This document shows, in pieces, positions 36,701 to 46,423 of a stretch of DNA of 64,000 nt; position 1 is the first letter of the stretch; each line of letters starts with the position of its first letter. The position numbers and the translations under genes were made by a program. A model generated the notes under the pieces. The model saw only the letters and a list, made by a program, of their open reading frames with translations, was not told the origin of the DNA and did not search any database. Origin of the DNA: Corythoichthys intestinalis (taxonomy: Eukaryota > Chordata > Actinopteri > Syngnathiformes > Syngnathidae); the NCBI RefSeq assembly GCF_030265065.1, contig NC_080416.1:379501-443500 (forward strand), read 5' to 3'.

Positions 36701-39700
36701 AAGTAGGGGGCCGCCCACATCGAGTGGAGCTATTCACAAACACACGCATGCAGCGATCTAACACTGGATTTCTGTTGAAAAAGTGCGAAAGCTGTACCTC
36801 ATATAAACAGTAAGGATTTTCTCAGGAGTGATTTGTTCGGTATTCAAGGTCATTATTATATTATTCGTACCATGCGTGCATTTTGAAATGGGAAAAAAAT
36901 CAATAGGGGAATTTAGCCGCTATTGCATTGGCATCGTAGTTTGCGATATTTAAGTAAAATCAATGCTAACTGCACGTTTTTTTGCTTTTAATCAAGAATC
37001 GAGACTATTTTACGTCCATATCTATAAAGAATTCGGGGATTTAAGCATTTATTTACAAGAATTTTCACCGGAAAAGCTCCGTTTTCATCAGGTGGCCGCT
37101 AGCTACATTCACTAACAGAGTAGCATTGTACTTAGACGTTACGTAAAATAAATGCTAACTGCATGTTTTTTTGCTTTTAACCAAGAACCGAGACTGTTTT
37201 ACGTCCATATCTCTAAAGAATTCAGGGATTTAAGCATTTATTCACAAGAATTTTCAACGAAAAAAGCTCTTTGTCTGCGATTCCACTCGGTCAGCTTTGA
37301 CGGCCTCGCCAACAATGCGGGCCCCCTACTATCGGCCCCACGTCCCGTCAATACATTATTAAGTCTATGAATGGATATTAGGAAATGCATTTGGAATTGC
37401 AGTAGATTTTAGGAACAGAAGTCATTTTTAAGTATTTTTAAAAAAGAAAAAAAAAAGGGGGTTACTGTGAACAGTCAAATATACCGTAGTTTTTGTTAAA
37501 TCGCGATCAATCATTTTTGCATTGAATGACACATTTGTCACAGTGAAGGGCTTCTTACTTTGGAGAGTCATTTCATTAGACACTCTGTCGATAGCCAGGA
37601 CAGCGTCAGAGCCTTCATCGCAGGCCTCAACGTAAAACTTTTCCGGGGTGCTGTGGCTGGAAGGAAATTGGGAAACGTTGAAATGTTCAGGTGTGTTAAT
37701 AAGAAACCATTCAGTCTTTTGACTTTGATGCACCTCCACTAATCTGCCAAATATAATTAGCCACCGACAAAATGATATTACAGTATAGTGTCACATGTCT
37801 GCTTTTCATGGGTTATTTTCTTTCCAATTGAGCGTTAATAAACCAGCGCAGTCCTTAAATATATTTGGCTGAATTGTTTCTAAAAATGTGGTTTCAGTCA
37901 CTTTTTACACTGAAGAAAAAAGAAAAAGCGTATGTGGTTGCTAAATAAATATCATACTGAAGTGCCAAACAAAAGTTACAATATTACAATTACATTGAAT
38001 TTTATTGTTATTTATTTCTTCTCTTCCACATGCACTGACATACATACAAACATGAAGGACACGATATATGCGTGTGTACACGTTGTGTTCATGTGTGTTG
38101 AATTCATATTAAAACCTTATATTAAAGCAGAGGTTTTTAACCTGGGTTCGATCGAACCCCAAGGGTTCGGGGAGTAAGCCTAAGGGGTTCGGCAAAGGTA
38201 AAGAAACTCGGGCTGTAGCTATCTACTATTTTAGTAGTCGATTAATTTATGAACTTGTTAGTTGGAATAATCGAATAAGGAACATGATAAACTAAAATAC
38301 CTGAGCTGAGCCTCAAATGGTACAAAAAAATAAATAAATGAGGATCTATATACAACAAAAGACCAATTGGCTAACTTACATAGCAAAAGTCAGCTAGCTT
38401 AAATGCTATAAAATGCCAACTTTTTTTTTTTTTTTAACAATGCTCTTAACAAATGGTTCAGACACATATTCCCACAGAAATCTAGAAACTAATTCAAGAA
38501 TGCAATAAAAAACATGAGCTCAAACAAAAACTTAGCTTTCGTTGGCCTTAACAGGGAGCATTTGGATTCAGCCATGTAAATTTGGATTCAGCCATGTAAA
38601 TTGAGGCAAGCCAGAGGACAGTGTATTCACCTTAATCAATAAAACGAAATGCAAACACTTTCAAAATAAACCCTTACAACGCCACTTTGATTAAACGAAT
38701 ATTCGAAGCAACAAAATTTAATTTGAATATATTTTTTCTAATCGAAAACTTGAGTAAATCAATTAATCGTTGCAGCACTAAAAGAAACGCAGAGTCCTTT
38801 TTCGTACGCTGTTTAAATCTAGACAATGTGGCTTTTTACACCAGGTTTTGGACTGGTTTGCTCCCAATTTACAGGCTTAATCCATTAGTCCTTGATCTGA
38901 TGGGAGGAGGACCTGGTTTTCTCAGTGGAAGGTTGACGACTCACACTTGGTATGAGGGAATACAACAGACCAATGGGCAGTATGGTCTCAAATTTAGATT
39001 TGTTTATAAAACATGCTGTCAAAATGAGATTTGCTAAATTATTAGCTTGCTAGCTTAGATATATCGGTTTCGAATTTGAAAAAAAAAAAAAAAAAAAATT
39101 GCTTCATTATCTAGTTCCGAAGGGTTCAGTGAATCCACATGTAAAACTTGTGGGGTTCGGTACCTTTAGCAAGGTTAAGAACCACTGTATTAGAGTGATC
39201 TCGGAGCGGGATGGAGAAACAGGATGAGAGGGCATAAAGAATTTATGAAAAGGATTCCCAGAACCAAGAAAATACAAACAGGTTACACAACACTGATCAA
39301 TGTCCCTGCGGCAGAAAAGTATGACCTGTTTGCTTAGCCACAGTGACAAATGGAACTCAAGGTATGTACTGTGAGTCTTGAAACACTGCTCTATTAAAAA
39401 AGCCAAACAAGCGACCAATTGTTGCCCTTTCATAATCCAAACCTGTCCAAATCTCTTTACACTGTTCGAGTAAATGTTGGTTGAACTGTCGTCAGACAGC
39501 AGGCAGCCGGACTAGGATTCGATAAAACCGCAGGCATATCAGATTCCAATAGGATTCCTCTTCAAATCTGATTTTTAGGGCTGACTCTTCTCACTATTTT
39601 AAGTATCAGACTTCTGTGCTTAGTGACTGCTCACACTACATCCAGCTTTAATCTAGATGGGCTAAAAAAATTGCATTTTGGCTGCCAGTCCGAACAAGGG

Positions 39701-40245
39701 AGTTTAGTGCAGTGATGGATTTTGCATCGAATGAGTGATTTTCTTTTACTCTTCAAATTTAAAAAAATCCACGTGACAATGAGTATTCTCCAGCCCCATG
39801 GGCGTTCTACCAGAAATGGGCAAATATTTAAAAGAAAAAGCGATGAAACTAATTGTAGATTTCAAAACTAAAAAAACAATAAAACATTCCCTTTAACTGA
39901 CAGTTACAAAGAAACATTGCCTTGCTGTCCTTGTGGAGCATTTTTACACGAGTTCTTTGATAAGAAATACAAAACCCGAGGTAAGTATTTTACCTTTTAA
40001 CCTGATACAAAATAATGAATTTAATAATGATGAATGGGGGAGTTTAAACTTCCCTACTTCCTGATGTAACACTCAAGAGCCAGTCGGTCAACTTTAGCTC
40101 TCCTGCCTGTCACCTCGTTTATATAAGCTAAATGACAACACTGGTTTTCCTACGTGCGCTTGACTGGTGCCCGTATAAAGTATTTGAAAATGAAACCGTA
40201 CTGTACTTACAAATTGTAACGCTCGTAGGCAGTCGCCATCTTCAT
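24726..40245 (-). CDS. sacm1l: Phosphatidylinositol-3/4-phosphate phosphatase SAC1
   Basis: This integral ER/Golgi membrane enzyme dephosphorylates PI4P and other monophosphoinositides. Twenty minus-strand coding exons join in frame: 40211-40245, 37559-37656, 36340-36414, 36131-36258, 34104-34253, 33248-33307, 33129-33162, 32934-33035, 32396-32481, 32223-32309, 32092-32160, 30468-30547, 28993-29091, 28761-28899, 28621-28690, 28485-28557, 28305-28398, 25202-25294, 25074-25131, 24726-24862. The total is 588 aa from the first Met, or 586 aa from the second (40239, MATAYERY), which matches the human start (587 aa). The catalytic CX5R loop is [12 protein letters not shown] with Cys388. Two C-terminal membrane segments (about 519-541 and 549-570) and a KEKMD end, a KxKxx retrieval signal, are present. 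Intron 7 is U12-type and intron 9 has a GC donor. Coding sequence is intact. Confidence 0.97.
25778..26237 (-). mobile_element. Inverted, shortened LTR-like copy nested in copy B
   Basis: It begins TGAAGGAATC and ends TTCCTTCA, the complete termini of the same LTR-like family, but in opposite orientation and lacking most of the middle (about 460 bp instead of about 870). Flanking tetranucleotides GTCT and GCCT fit a 4-bp target duplication with one change. Without it, copy B reads continuously as copy A does around 180-195. Confidence 0.6.
26477..27748 (-). mobile_element. hAT element nested in LTR-like copy B
   Basis: The termini are TAGTGTTGCACCGATACC at the left and the inverse form ending GGTATCGGTGCAACTTTA at the right. 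A perfect 8-bp duplication GCTGAAAG flanks it (26469-26476 and 27749-27756). A minus-strand segment (about 26753-27022) encodes a BED-type hAT transposase fragment with [20 protein letters not shown] and [16 protein letters not shown] second hAT terminus (GGGATGCAACGATACAG) at about 26597 shows that the element carries material of another hAT family. Confidence 0.9.
29171..30042 (+). mobile_element. LTR-like repeat, copy C (solo LTR, best preserved)
   Basis: This is the cleanest copy at 872 bp. It starts TGACGGAAATAG, ends GATTCCTTCA, and has an exact 4-bp duplication CAGC on both sides (29167-29170 and 30043-30046). The AATAAA near 29851 and a tandem pair of 'ctctaacacac' motifs near the 5' end are shared with the other copies. 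It lies in sacm1l intron 12, antisense to the gene. It is a non-coding fossil of moderate age. Confidence 0.7.
30580..31970. other. Repeat-rich sacm1l intron 11 segment
   Basis: A Tc1-like scrap is present near 30590 ('ggatacacctcctaac'). GC-rich sequence without splice-flanked exons lies at 31040-31340 and 31560-31960, including 'gtgccggatcttgttccgg'. ORFs here (up to 126 codons) are low-complexity and have no domain. I see no gene. Confidence 0.4.
33036..33128 (-). other. sacm1l: U12-type intron (sacm1l intron 7)
   Basis: The 93-nt intron begins GTATCCTTT, the minor-spliceosome 5' consensus. It carries TCCTTGAT, matching the U12 branch-site consensus TCCTTRAY, with the branch A 13 nt before the CAG acceptor. 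Both flanking exons join in frame. Confidence 0.85.
33560..33905. repeat. MITE fragment
   Basis: The phrase 'tgtcccgatctcatattg' followed by 'accgatccgataca' resembles the end of a fish DNA element, and a related start ('gggtcgtcccaatccgac') lies at about 32581. Boundaries are unclear. Confidence 0.35.
34694..35879 (-). mobile_element. LTR-like repeat, copy D (rearranged)
   Basis: Complete family termini are present on the minus strand: TGAAGGGAATAGTATC at 35879 and the GATTCCTTCA end at 34694. The middle is replaced by unrelated sequence at about 35162-35577. No matching target duplication was found, so it may be a recombinant. It lies in sacm1l intron 4, in the same orientation as the gene. 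It is a non-coding fossil. Confidence 0.55.
35162..35577. mobile_element. Unclassified insertion within LTR-like copy D
   Basis: This segment has no counterpart in the other family copies. It has a 'gccagactctatagctgg' and 'gtgagtctggtatacc' pair near its right side, containing CCAGACTC and GAGTCTGG in inverted orientation, and a CpG-rich core. It may be a DNA transposon that replaced about 160 bp of the host repeat. Confidence 0.4.
36652..37369 (+). mobile_element. MITE with internal 188-bp tandem units (copy 1)
   Basis: The termini are CATAGACTTCATAATG and the inverse form ending AAGTCTATG, with a 7-bp direct repeat AATGGAT on both sides (36645-36651 and 37370-37376). Internally, a unit of about 188 bp beginning near 'aagaatcgagac' occurs twice (about 36990 and 37180). 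It lies in sacm1l intron 2. A second copy with more units is at 62977. Confidence 0.8.
38128..39187. mobile_element. hAT element (CAGAGGTTTTTAACC family)
   Basis: The left terminus CAGAGGTTTTTAACCTGG and right terminus ending GGTTAAGAACCACTG are inverted repeats. The 8-bp flanks TATTAAAG (38120-38127) and TATTAGAG (39188-39195) fit a hAT duplication with one change. A second hAT MITE (38208-38780) is nested in it. It lies in sacm1l intron 1. Confidence 0.85.
38208..38780. mobile_element. hAT MITE (family 1, copy 2), nested
   Basis: It begins TCGGGCTGTAGCTATC and ends CGTTGCAGCACTA, with a perfect 8-bp duplication AAAGAAAC (38200-38207 and 38781-38788). It is the same family as 18983-19593. 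Confidence 0.9.
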
Positions 40246-40660
40246 TTCGTCGACCTAACCAAATCGACCCGAATGTGACAGCGTCTGAGCACGAGTTGCC
40301 AGCGCTGTAATAATGACAATGAGACAACACTTAACGTTTAAAACGATGATATTTGCTCAAATCTGGCAACCATGCAAGGCGTGACTATGGGTCGCCGCCC
40401 CAAATGAACGAACTAACCCAGCAAGTGCCTGCATGTTACCTCTTTGCTTTTGAGCAGGGAGGCGCTTTACTGCTTGTTGAGTACATAAATATCAATATAA
40501 TATTATTTTATGGATGCATATTGATTTTTGTCCTTATTTTTCCACTGTCCGCTTTATAGATGTGCGCACATGTTTGGGGACGTGGGTTTCGATCAGGCAC
40601 AGTTGACGTCAACCAGTGAAGGACCCCGCTTTATAAAACCTTGGAGAGCCATTCCTTCGT
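40246..40660. promoter_or_regulatory. Divergent promoter region, sacm1l / snoRNA host gene
   Basis: About 415 bp separate the sacm1l start codon from the inferred start of the plus-strand snoRNA host. On the plus strand TATAAAA lies at 40632-40638, and a pyrimidine run (CCTCTTTC) about 25-30 bp downstream fits a 5'TOP start, the usual start of snoRNA host and ribosomal protein genes. No obvious TATA box serves sacm1l. Confidence 0.55.
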
Positions 40661-41476
40661 CCTCTTTCGTCTTTTGAGCGGCACTTGAACGGCTGTGATC
40701 CTGTAGAAGCTAGACGGGTCACATTTGTGACAAATTGAGTAACAGAACTGAAATGGAAGGTAATTGTGATGTTTTATCAAGTAGGAATCATTTATTTAAT
40801 TGGAGTACTGTACATCATTTCTTTTGTGATTTGTGGAGCACGTGGTATGGAGCTGCGAGGTAGTTGGTCAACTTTCCCATGTTTTTATATATTTTTTCAG
40901 TATTCGCTCATGGAGATTTTCAGATGACTTCTAGCATGCAAGATTCCCACATCGGCGATGGGTGACGAAAGTGAGTCGAGTATTGACCGTCTATTTACAT
41001 GTTTAGCCAGCAAAACAGTTAACGTATAGGCAAAATCTGTGGAAATCAAATAGTATTTGATGCATTCAAGACGACTATCAGAAGTGGGTACTCAAAAATT
41101 TAACTCAAGTAAGAGAAGAGTTACTACAAAATACAAAAAAATAAATCATCTAAAAATTGGATCAAGTGTTGGGTAAAAAATAATACTCAAGTAATGAGTA
41201 ACTGCTTGGGAAGCACCCCCCCCCCCTTTTTTTTTTCTTCTTCTTAAATCGTAAAACTTAAATGTAATGCGTAACTACCCACCTCTTAACTTTTTTTCTT
41301 AGAAATTTTCAGACACCATAGCAAATGTTAACAGAATGTCGGGCATTTTTCCCCACAGGCTTTAAGGAATGTAATGACCGTCACATTACCGTTGGAACAA
41401 ATCCTCTGCCTACATAGTAATGTTTGCATCTGTGTTTATGGTGAGTAATAATTCAACTAAATGAGACACATTAAAT

Positions 41477-41551
41477 GGCTACAGTGATGATTCATTAGAC
41501 TAGAGTCTCTGATTTCACAATGAAGATCTTTCACAGTGCACTGAGTATGCC
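41477..41551 (+). ncRNA. snord52: C/D-box snoRNA, SNORD52-like
   Basis: Box C GTGATGA (41484-41490), box D' CTGA (41509-41512), box C' AATGAAG (41519-41525), box D CTGA (41541-41544). The flanks GGCTAC and GTATGCC can close a terminal stem with one bulge. The guide before D', AGACTAGAGTC, is complementary to the conserved large-subunit rRNA stretch GACTCTAGTCT as I recall it. This agrees with SNORD52-type 28S methylation guides. It is intronic, as expected. Confidence 0.75.
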
Positions 41552-41925
41552 TGTATTTTGTTTTGCATAGCTTGTATAAACGGCACACATTTTTAAGTTG
41601 TTTTTTTGTTTGTTCTAGGTGCAGTTTGCCAAACGATGATTTGAAACTCAACGCAGTATGGGTACACCAGGCAGCAAGGCAATAAAGTTGTGTCCTATAA
41701 AAGACAGAGACGTACTCAATCGACGGGCTGCATAATGACGTCATGGAAAGGTAGTAGTGCGTTGCGTTGTAGGGGTGTGACAATATATCGAGATGATGTA
41801 TCGCCATACTTTGTATCCCAAAAGGTTATCGATATATTGTTTTAAAAAGGAGTCAGTTTTTAAAAAATCGTTTCCATCAAAATCTTTCACTAGAATATAC
41901 AGTATAGATCTTTTGTTGCTCATTG

Positions 41926-42050
41926 GCTGCCGCTGACGGCGCTAGATGTCCAATCCATTTTGACTGGGAGGGGCGGATGAATGAAAGAACAAATGTTCAT
42001 TCACCCCTCCAAATCAAAATGGATTGGACATCCAGCGCTGTCAGTGGCTG
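41926..42050. repeat. Palindromic repeat, arms about 50 bp
   Basis: The left arm has GATGTCCAATCCATTTTGA and the right arm its inverse TCAAAATGGATTGGACATC, with a loop of about 24 nt. The arms extend outward through GGCGCT/AGCGCT. It is a compact fold-back element in intron 2 of the snoRNA host, of a type common in fish. Confidence 0.8.
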
Positions 42051-42489
42051 AAACCAGAGCGTTTCTGGTTTGGAGGGCATTTACAGGTCAATTCTTGTTG
42101 ATTTGAGTCTCTTGCTATTCATTTGGGGTCAGTAACCCAAAATCTAACATTGACCTGTAAATGAATATCCTCTGCTGCCATTGCTCAGTGTCATTAAATG
42201 TGAATCACAACTGATTGCCACTTAGTCTTTGACTAGTCCCACATATTAAATCGCATAATGCACCAACTTCAAAAATAGTGTCATAACATTTGCTGTGGAA
42301 TTTAGTCACATGATTGCGCTAATGCCATTTTTGTCCTACAGCTCGTGACTAGGATGGAAGGACGACAACCTTTTAAGTGGTGAGTACAATTGGGTTAGAA
42401 TTCATGCTTGTGTAATGACAACCTAACATGACTCCTGCTAAAGTTGCAAGATTTTCAAAGTTAATGACAAACCCTCCATTTTGAAATGG

Positions 42490-42572
42490 TCTGTGTGGTC
42501 AATGATGATTCAGTATTCGGTTCTACTGATGTATAACTGAAGATTTACTCGCAGCGCACTGAGACACTCGGA
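42490..42572 (+). ncRNA. snord48: C/D-box snoRNA, SNORD48-like
   Basis: Box C ATGATGA (42502-42508), an internal CTGA (42526-42529) and box D CTGA (42559-42562). The guide region before box D contains CGCAGCGC, shared with the human U48 tail (ACCGCAGCGCTCTGA). Flanking GTGT and ACAC can pair. It lies in intron 3 of the host gene. Confidence 0.75.
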
Positions 42573-42986
42573 CCGTGATGTGTATACAGTATGATTTTGT
42601 CTTCAACCCAGGAATATTCAACCTAAAATCAATTTTTTCCCCTTTCTTACAGCTGATTGTGGGGCACTCAACATGACTACAGTTGACATGAAAAGATGGG
42701 AAATATTTGAGCTTCCTGTAAAATTTTGGTTGACTGCAATGTCAAAAATGCCTTTACAGCTGTCGAAGCAAATTTGGCGAGTTTGGTTCAAGGTGCCATC
42801 TTGTTTACTGTTGTGTGAAATTTGTAACTGAATAAAATGTCATGAATCAAGTGTATTTGGTTGGCTGATTTATTATTGTGAATAAATCATATTTAATGGT
42901 CACTGTTTCATCAATGGAGAAATTGTATTTGTTGCAGACTTATTAAATGTGTAACTGGTGATAAAGCACTGAAAGTCCTCTTGGAT

Positions 42987-43013
42987 CCCCCCCCCCCCCC
43001 CCCCCCCCCCCCC
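42987..43013. repeat. Poly-C tract (27 C)
   Basis: Twenty-seven consecutive C residues, directly downstream of the snoRNA host polyadenylation site. The length may be inexact in any assembly. Confidence 0.9.
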
Positions 43014-44174
43014 GACCATGTTTTGTGCCGGAGATGCTTCCTGATCATTCGAGATTTAAATCCTAATGGATCATAATGTTTGTAGCTGCTGGGGTGAATA
43101 CTCTCCAGACCCTCCTAAGGGTGCTGATGTTTAACTTTATTGATTCAAGTGTTATAAAAATTTAATAGTCTTGGGCCTGACATTTTGCACAGTTCTATAC
43201 GCTGGTTGTCACTGTTCTGGAAACACTGGTTTATGTGCCTTTTAAAAGGGGGTCACTAGATGAGCTAATTTTGTATCATCGTAGTTTACCTCCCTTTGTT
43301 TAATCCTTTTCTTGTATTCTTTGGCTGTGGGTTGGACCTTGAGTCTGATAATCTATAATGGTAATCCAGACATGGTTGAGCAGCTGTGCAAGGCAAATGT
43401 ACCGTATCATATTAAAAAATGTCACCCTTATTTTGAAGGCAGGTCGGTAGTCCGCCCTCTTTTGTTCTGTGCTCTTCATTTTTTCGATTTACCGTCAAGT
43501 TTGGGCTGCCTGCTGTAAGCCTTGTTGGAACAAAGTGGAATTTCTTCCAGAATCCTATCCGGTGACACGCCTAAATTGGCCATTTCGCCTCTGGGTCGAG
43601 ATGAGGGATATCAGAGCTAGCTGCCGTTCAAGCTAGCAGTAGCAACCGGCCGACGTCGATGAAGGTAATCTTTTAACATTTGTTAAAGGTGTTCAAAAAT
43701 AAACTGGGGCTTCGGTGTTACTTACACTAAGTGGCCTGTGCACTTCAGGTTCTTTTACAGTCGTCACCTCGTCAAATGACCTAATGTTACCGACGTGCAT
43801 ATGCGGCGTTAGCAATATTAGACCGTCTACGTGGAATTTCGACGCTGAGCATTTCCACTCTTTATTTTCACAGGTACGGCAGGGATGTAAACTCTGGAGA
43901 AGCTTGCCGAACAATAACGTTGCCTTCATGACATTGGAGACATCAATCCGACGTATACTTCCGCATTCAATTGACCTGAACGGCAAGTGTTGCGGAACCA
44001 ATATCGGGAGAGGAGCGTTCGCTAATTTCATTCGGTAGACATTCAAAACACAACAGTGCCGCACTATTGTTTTGTCTGCCCGCTGCCAGTAATGCGTTTT
44101 TCTAACACTGTTAAACTTCTGCACGTGCAGTTTTAAACAAGATAAAAGTATTTTTGACAATTCCTGGAGAAACC
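43014..44174. other. Intergenic and 5' region of the C6orf47-like gene
   Basis: A possible 5' non-coding exon of the downstream gene ends near 43666 (GATGAAG followed by GTAATC), but its acceptor is not fixed. ORFs on both strands (43693-44244 minus, 43715-44038 plus) overlap each other and lack any known domain, so I do not call them genes. Confidence 0.35.
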
Positions 44175-45050
44175 ATGGCATCTGTGGTAGGAAGAGCATG
44201 GGGCTGGCTGCGCTCTTGGAGGAGCAATGGCCTGCCGGATCCAACTAAAGTTGAGGACCAAAAGCTGAATGGCTCCAGTGGAAGTACCGGTGATACAAGA
44301 GGATTAGGTCGACAGAATACTCCAGGAGAGGATGAGTACTGGGAAGCTCAGGAGAAGCTACAACCTTTGGAAATTGAAGATCTCGGCGCCGGGAAACAAG
44401 AGTCGGAGACCGCCGTCGAACGCCTTCCGAGATGGTGGAATAAATATCTCCCTACGTCTTTCTTACCATGGTCAAGAAAAGCACAGCCGACCGGAGCCAA
44501 GCATCCGAAACATCACGGCAAGAGTGGCGACGGGGAATTTGACGGGGACTTTTCAGACTACGGCACACCTCCTCCTTCACCGACGCCAGGTTCCCAGCTG
44601 CCGTCGCCCTTTCGACTGTTTGTCCACAGCTGGAATGTGGAATTGTTTCCGGAGCACTACGAGATCTGCTTTAACTTCCTCCGCCATCTCTTCGACCTGT
44701 TCGTGGTGGGATTCCTCTGGATCGTGTCGCCCCCCGTCAAGCTGATCCTAGAAATTCTGGGGATCCAGGGACCGCTCAGGCTCTGGCTACACGGCATGGC
44801 CATGTTTTTTGTATCCACGGTGGGAATGGCCGGACTCCTCTGGCTGATCCAAGAGCATCTCCCGGAGTTTGCTTTTATCTACGGTATCGTGCAAGCATTA
44901 GTGATCTCTGTCAGCCTAAAAAAGAGTGTTCTCCTTGGATTGGATGACGAAAACTCACAAGTGGAGGAGGAGGAGAACAGAGAAGTTGAGGTGACGGATG
45001 AAGATGGGAAAGAAATGTTTTGCGCAAGTGGCAAAATGAAGACAAGTTAA
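44175..45050 (+). CDS. c6orf47: C6orf47 (protein G4) homologue, predicted membrane protein
   Basis: A single-exon ORF of 291 aa from ATG 44175 (context aaaccATGg, start MASVVGRAWGWLRSW) to TAA 45048-45050. The N-terminal half is acidic and low in complexity, with a Pro-rich stretch (GTPPPSPTPGSQLPSP). The C-terminal third matches human C6orf47 (294 aa): GIQGPLRLWLHG aligns with GLRGPLGLWLHG, and GIVQALVISVSLKK with GLLQALVLAVSLRE. Three hydrophobic segments lie in this region, so it is probably a multi-pass membrane protein. Its function is unknown in any species I can name. A GTAAGT donor lies 5 bases after the stop, which suggests a spliced 3' UTR. Confidence 0.9.
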   Translation: MASVVGRAWGWLRSWRSNGLPDPTKVEDQKLNGSSGSTGDTRGLGRQNTPGEDEYWEAQEKLQPLEIEDLGAGKQESETAVERLPRWWNKYLPTSFLPWSRKAQPTGAKHPKHHGKSGDGEFDGDFSDYGTPPPSPTPGSQLPSPFRLFVHSWNVELFPEHYEICFNFLRHLFDLFVVGFLWIVSPPVKLILEILGIQGPLRLWLHGMAMFFVSTVGMAGLLWLIQEHLPEFAFIYGIVQALVISVSLKKSVLLGLDDENSQVEEEENREVEVTDEDGKEMFCASGKMKTS

Positions 45051-45844
45051 GCTTGGTAAGTCAAATAAGGTCACTTTAAGGGGTCAGTGTAACAGTTGAA
45101 GGAAGTTGGGTTTCGTATGCAGAGGTGGGTAGTAATCGCGTTACGTATACTGTTAACATTTACTTTTGTGTACTTCTAAGACTAGTATTACTGCTCCATA
45201 CTTTTTACTTGAGTAGATTTGTGAAGAAGAAACGCTACTCTTACTCTGCTAATAAATCGGCAAATAACTGCCACTTTACTGTAATTAAGCTGCTGAACAA
45301 AAAAAAAAAAAAAAAAAATCAAGGGTAATCTGTAAAATTGTTCACCAAATGCTTGGTTATCTCTGTGGTTGAGTGAAAAATGCCTTTGGCTAATACATGA
45401 GCGGACGGATTAACTGTAAGCAAGACTTCCTTCACATTGGATGAAAGATTGACCTTATGAACATGAAAATCAGAAAGGCTCAGTGTTATTTGCTGGTTTA
45501 CCATTGGAAATCAAGTGTAAAACCAACAAAACACACTGACAAGACTTGTTTTGTCTGAAATATTTCCCTTTTTCATGTGGCTCTTCATCAGGGGTGCCCA
45601 CAATGTTTTGCCACTATTCAAGCAACCAACCCAAAATCATCTAGATAATGTGTAGTTTCCAAGAAAAATGATGTCATCCGTTCGGGATTACTAATTTACA
45701 TCTTAAATTGGTCACAAAATATATTCTGGTTTTCATTTAAGTCAAATCACTAGACAAACACAATCATCTTAAAGTAATGGAGGACAAAAAAGGATTTTTT
45801 TTTTTTTTTTTTCTGGCTTGGATTATATTAAACAACATGTAAAC

Positions 45845-46005
45845 ATTCACAGGTAGAAAAAGTAAGTGAAACTGAGGATTTTGTAACTGGTAGACCCTCC
45901 TTTTGATTTCATAACCTCAACCAAGTGCCTCCTGGAGTTGCAGATCAGACCTGCACAAAAGTTTCTTGAGTACAAAATTACGGCTCAGCAATATTCCTAG
46001 GTGAA
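45845..46005. mobile_element. Tc1-like fragment
   Basis: The phrases 'cataacctcaaccaagtgcc', 'gttgcagatcagacctgcac' and 'cagcaatattc' are from one arm of a fish Tc1 family. Only this arm is present. Confidence 0.5.
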
Positions 46006-46423
46006 GCCATTGCATTGCTTTTTGTCCTGTTGCATCACCCACCCTCTATTGAGCTTAAAGGTACTATTCGGAGTGTCTGTGAAATACTTTTCTACTCTGG
46101 CATGGATGCTCCCTCTATCAATGCCCTGATGAGTAAGTACACAGAGCCCTGCCCCAAAAAGCCCTTTATCTTTACTTCAACAGAGAGGTTGCGGGTCAAA
46201 CACGTCCTCGCGGCAACGGAGCCATTTTCCTGAGCCGCCGCTTGGCAAAAACACTTTTTCTAACCCACTTAGGACTTGCTGCTGAAAGCAAATGATCACT
46301 TTTGCTGTTTTTACATTTCTGGTTCTTAGATTTGATGGGCCAAACACTCGTTGCTTTATGTTGGTGCTTGTACAAGCCTTAGGCTGGAGGTGGCAGTCGC
46401 GAGTAAAAAAGTTCATATTTTCC

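Larger units (their letters stand above)
40661..42856 (+). ncRNA. snhg32: snoRNA host gene, SNHG32 (C6orf48)-like
   Basis: Four short exons are predicted from splice signals: about 40661-40759 (donor GTAATT), 40901-40970 (acceptor TTTTTTCAG, donor GTGAGT), 42342-42379 (donor GTGAGT) and 42653 to about 42856, with AATAAA at 42831-42836. None carries a long ORF. Intron 2 holds a C/D snoRNA resembling SNORD52 and intron 3 one resembling SNORD48. That pair in mammals is hosted by C6orf48/SNHG32 in MHC class III. A TATA box and TOP-like start are upstream. The gene symbol rests on snoRNA content and neighbours, not on exon similarity. Confidence 0.65.

Noticed and set aside
38140-38200. tRNA-like B-box sequences (GGTTCGA)
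   Set aside because: No cloverleaf or A box can be drawn; the sequence is the terminus of a hAT element with an 8-bp duplication.
43693-44244. 183-codon minus-strand ORF opposite the C6orf47-like gene start
   Set aside because: It overlaps the antisense of a well-supported gene, has no recognisable domain, and a competing plus-strand ORF covers the same place.
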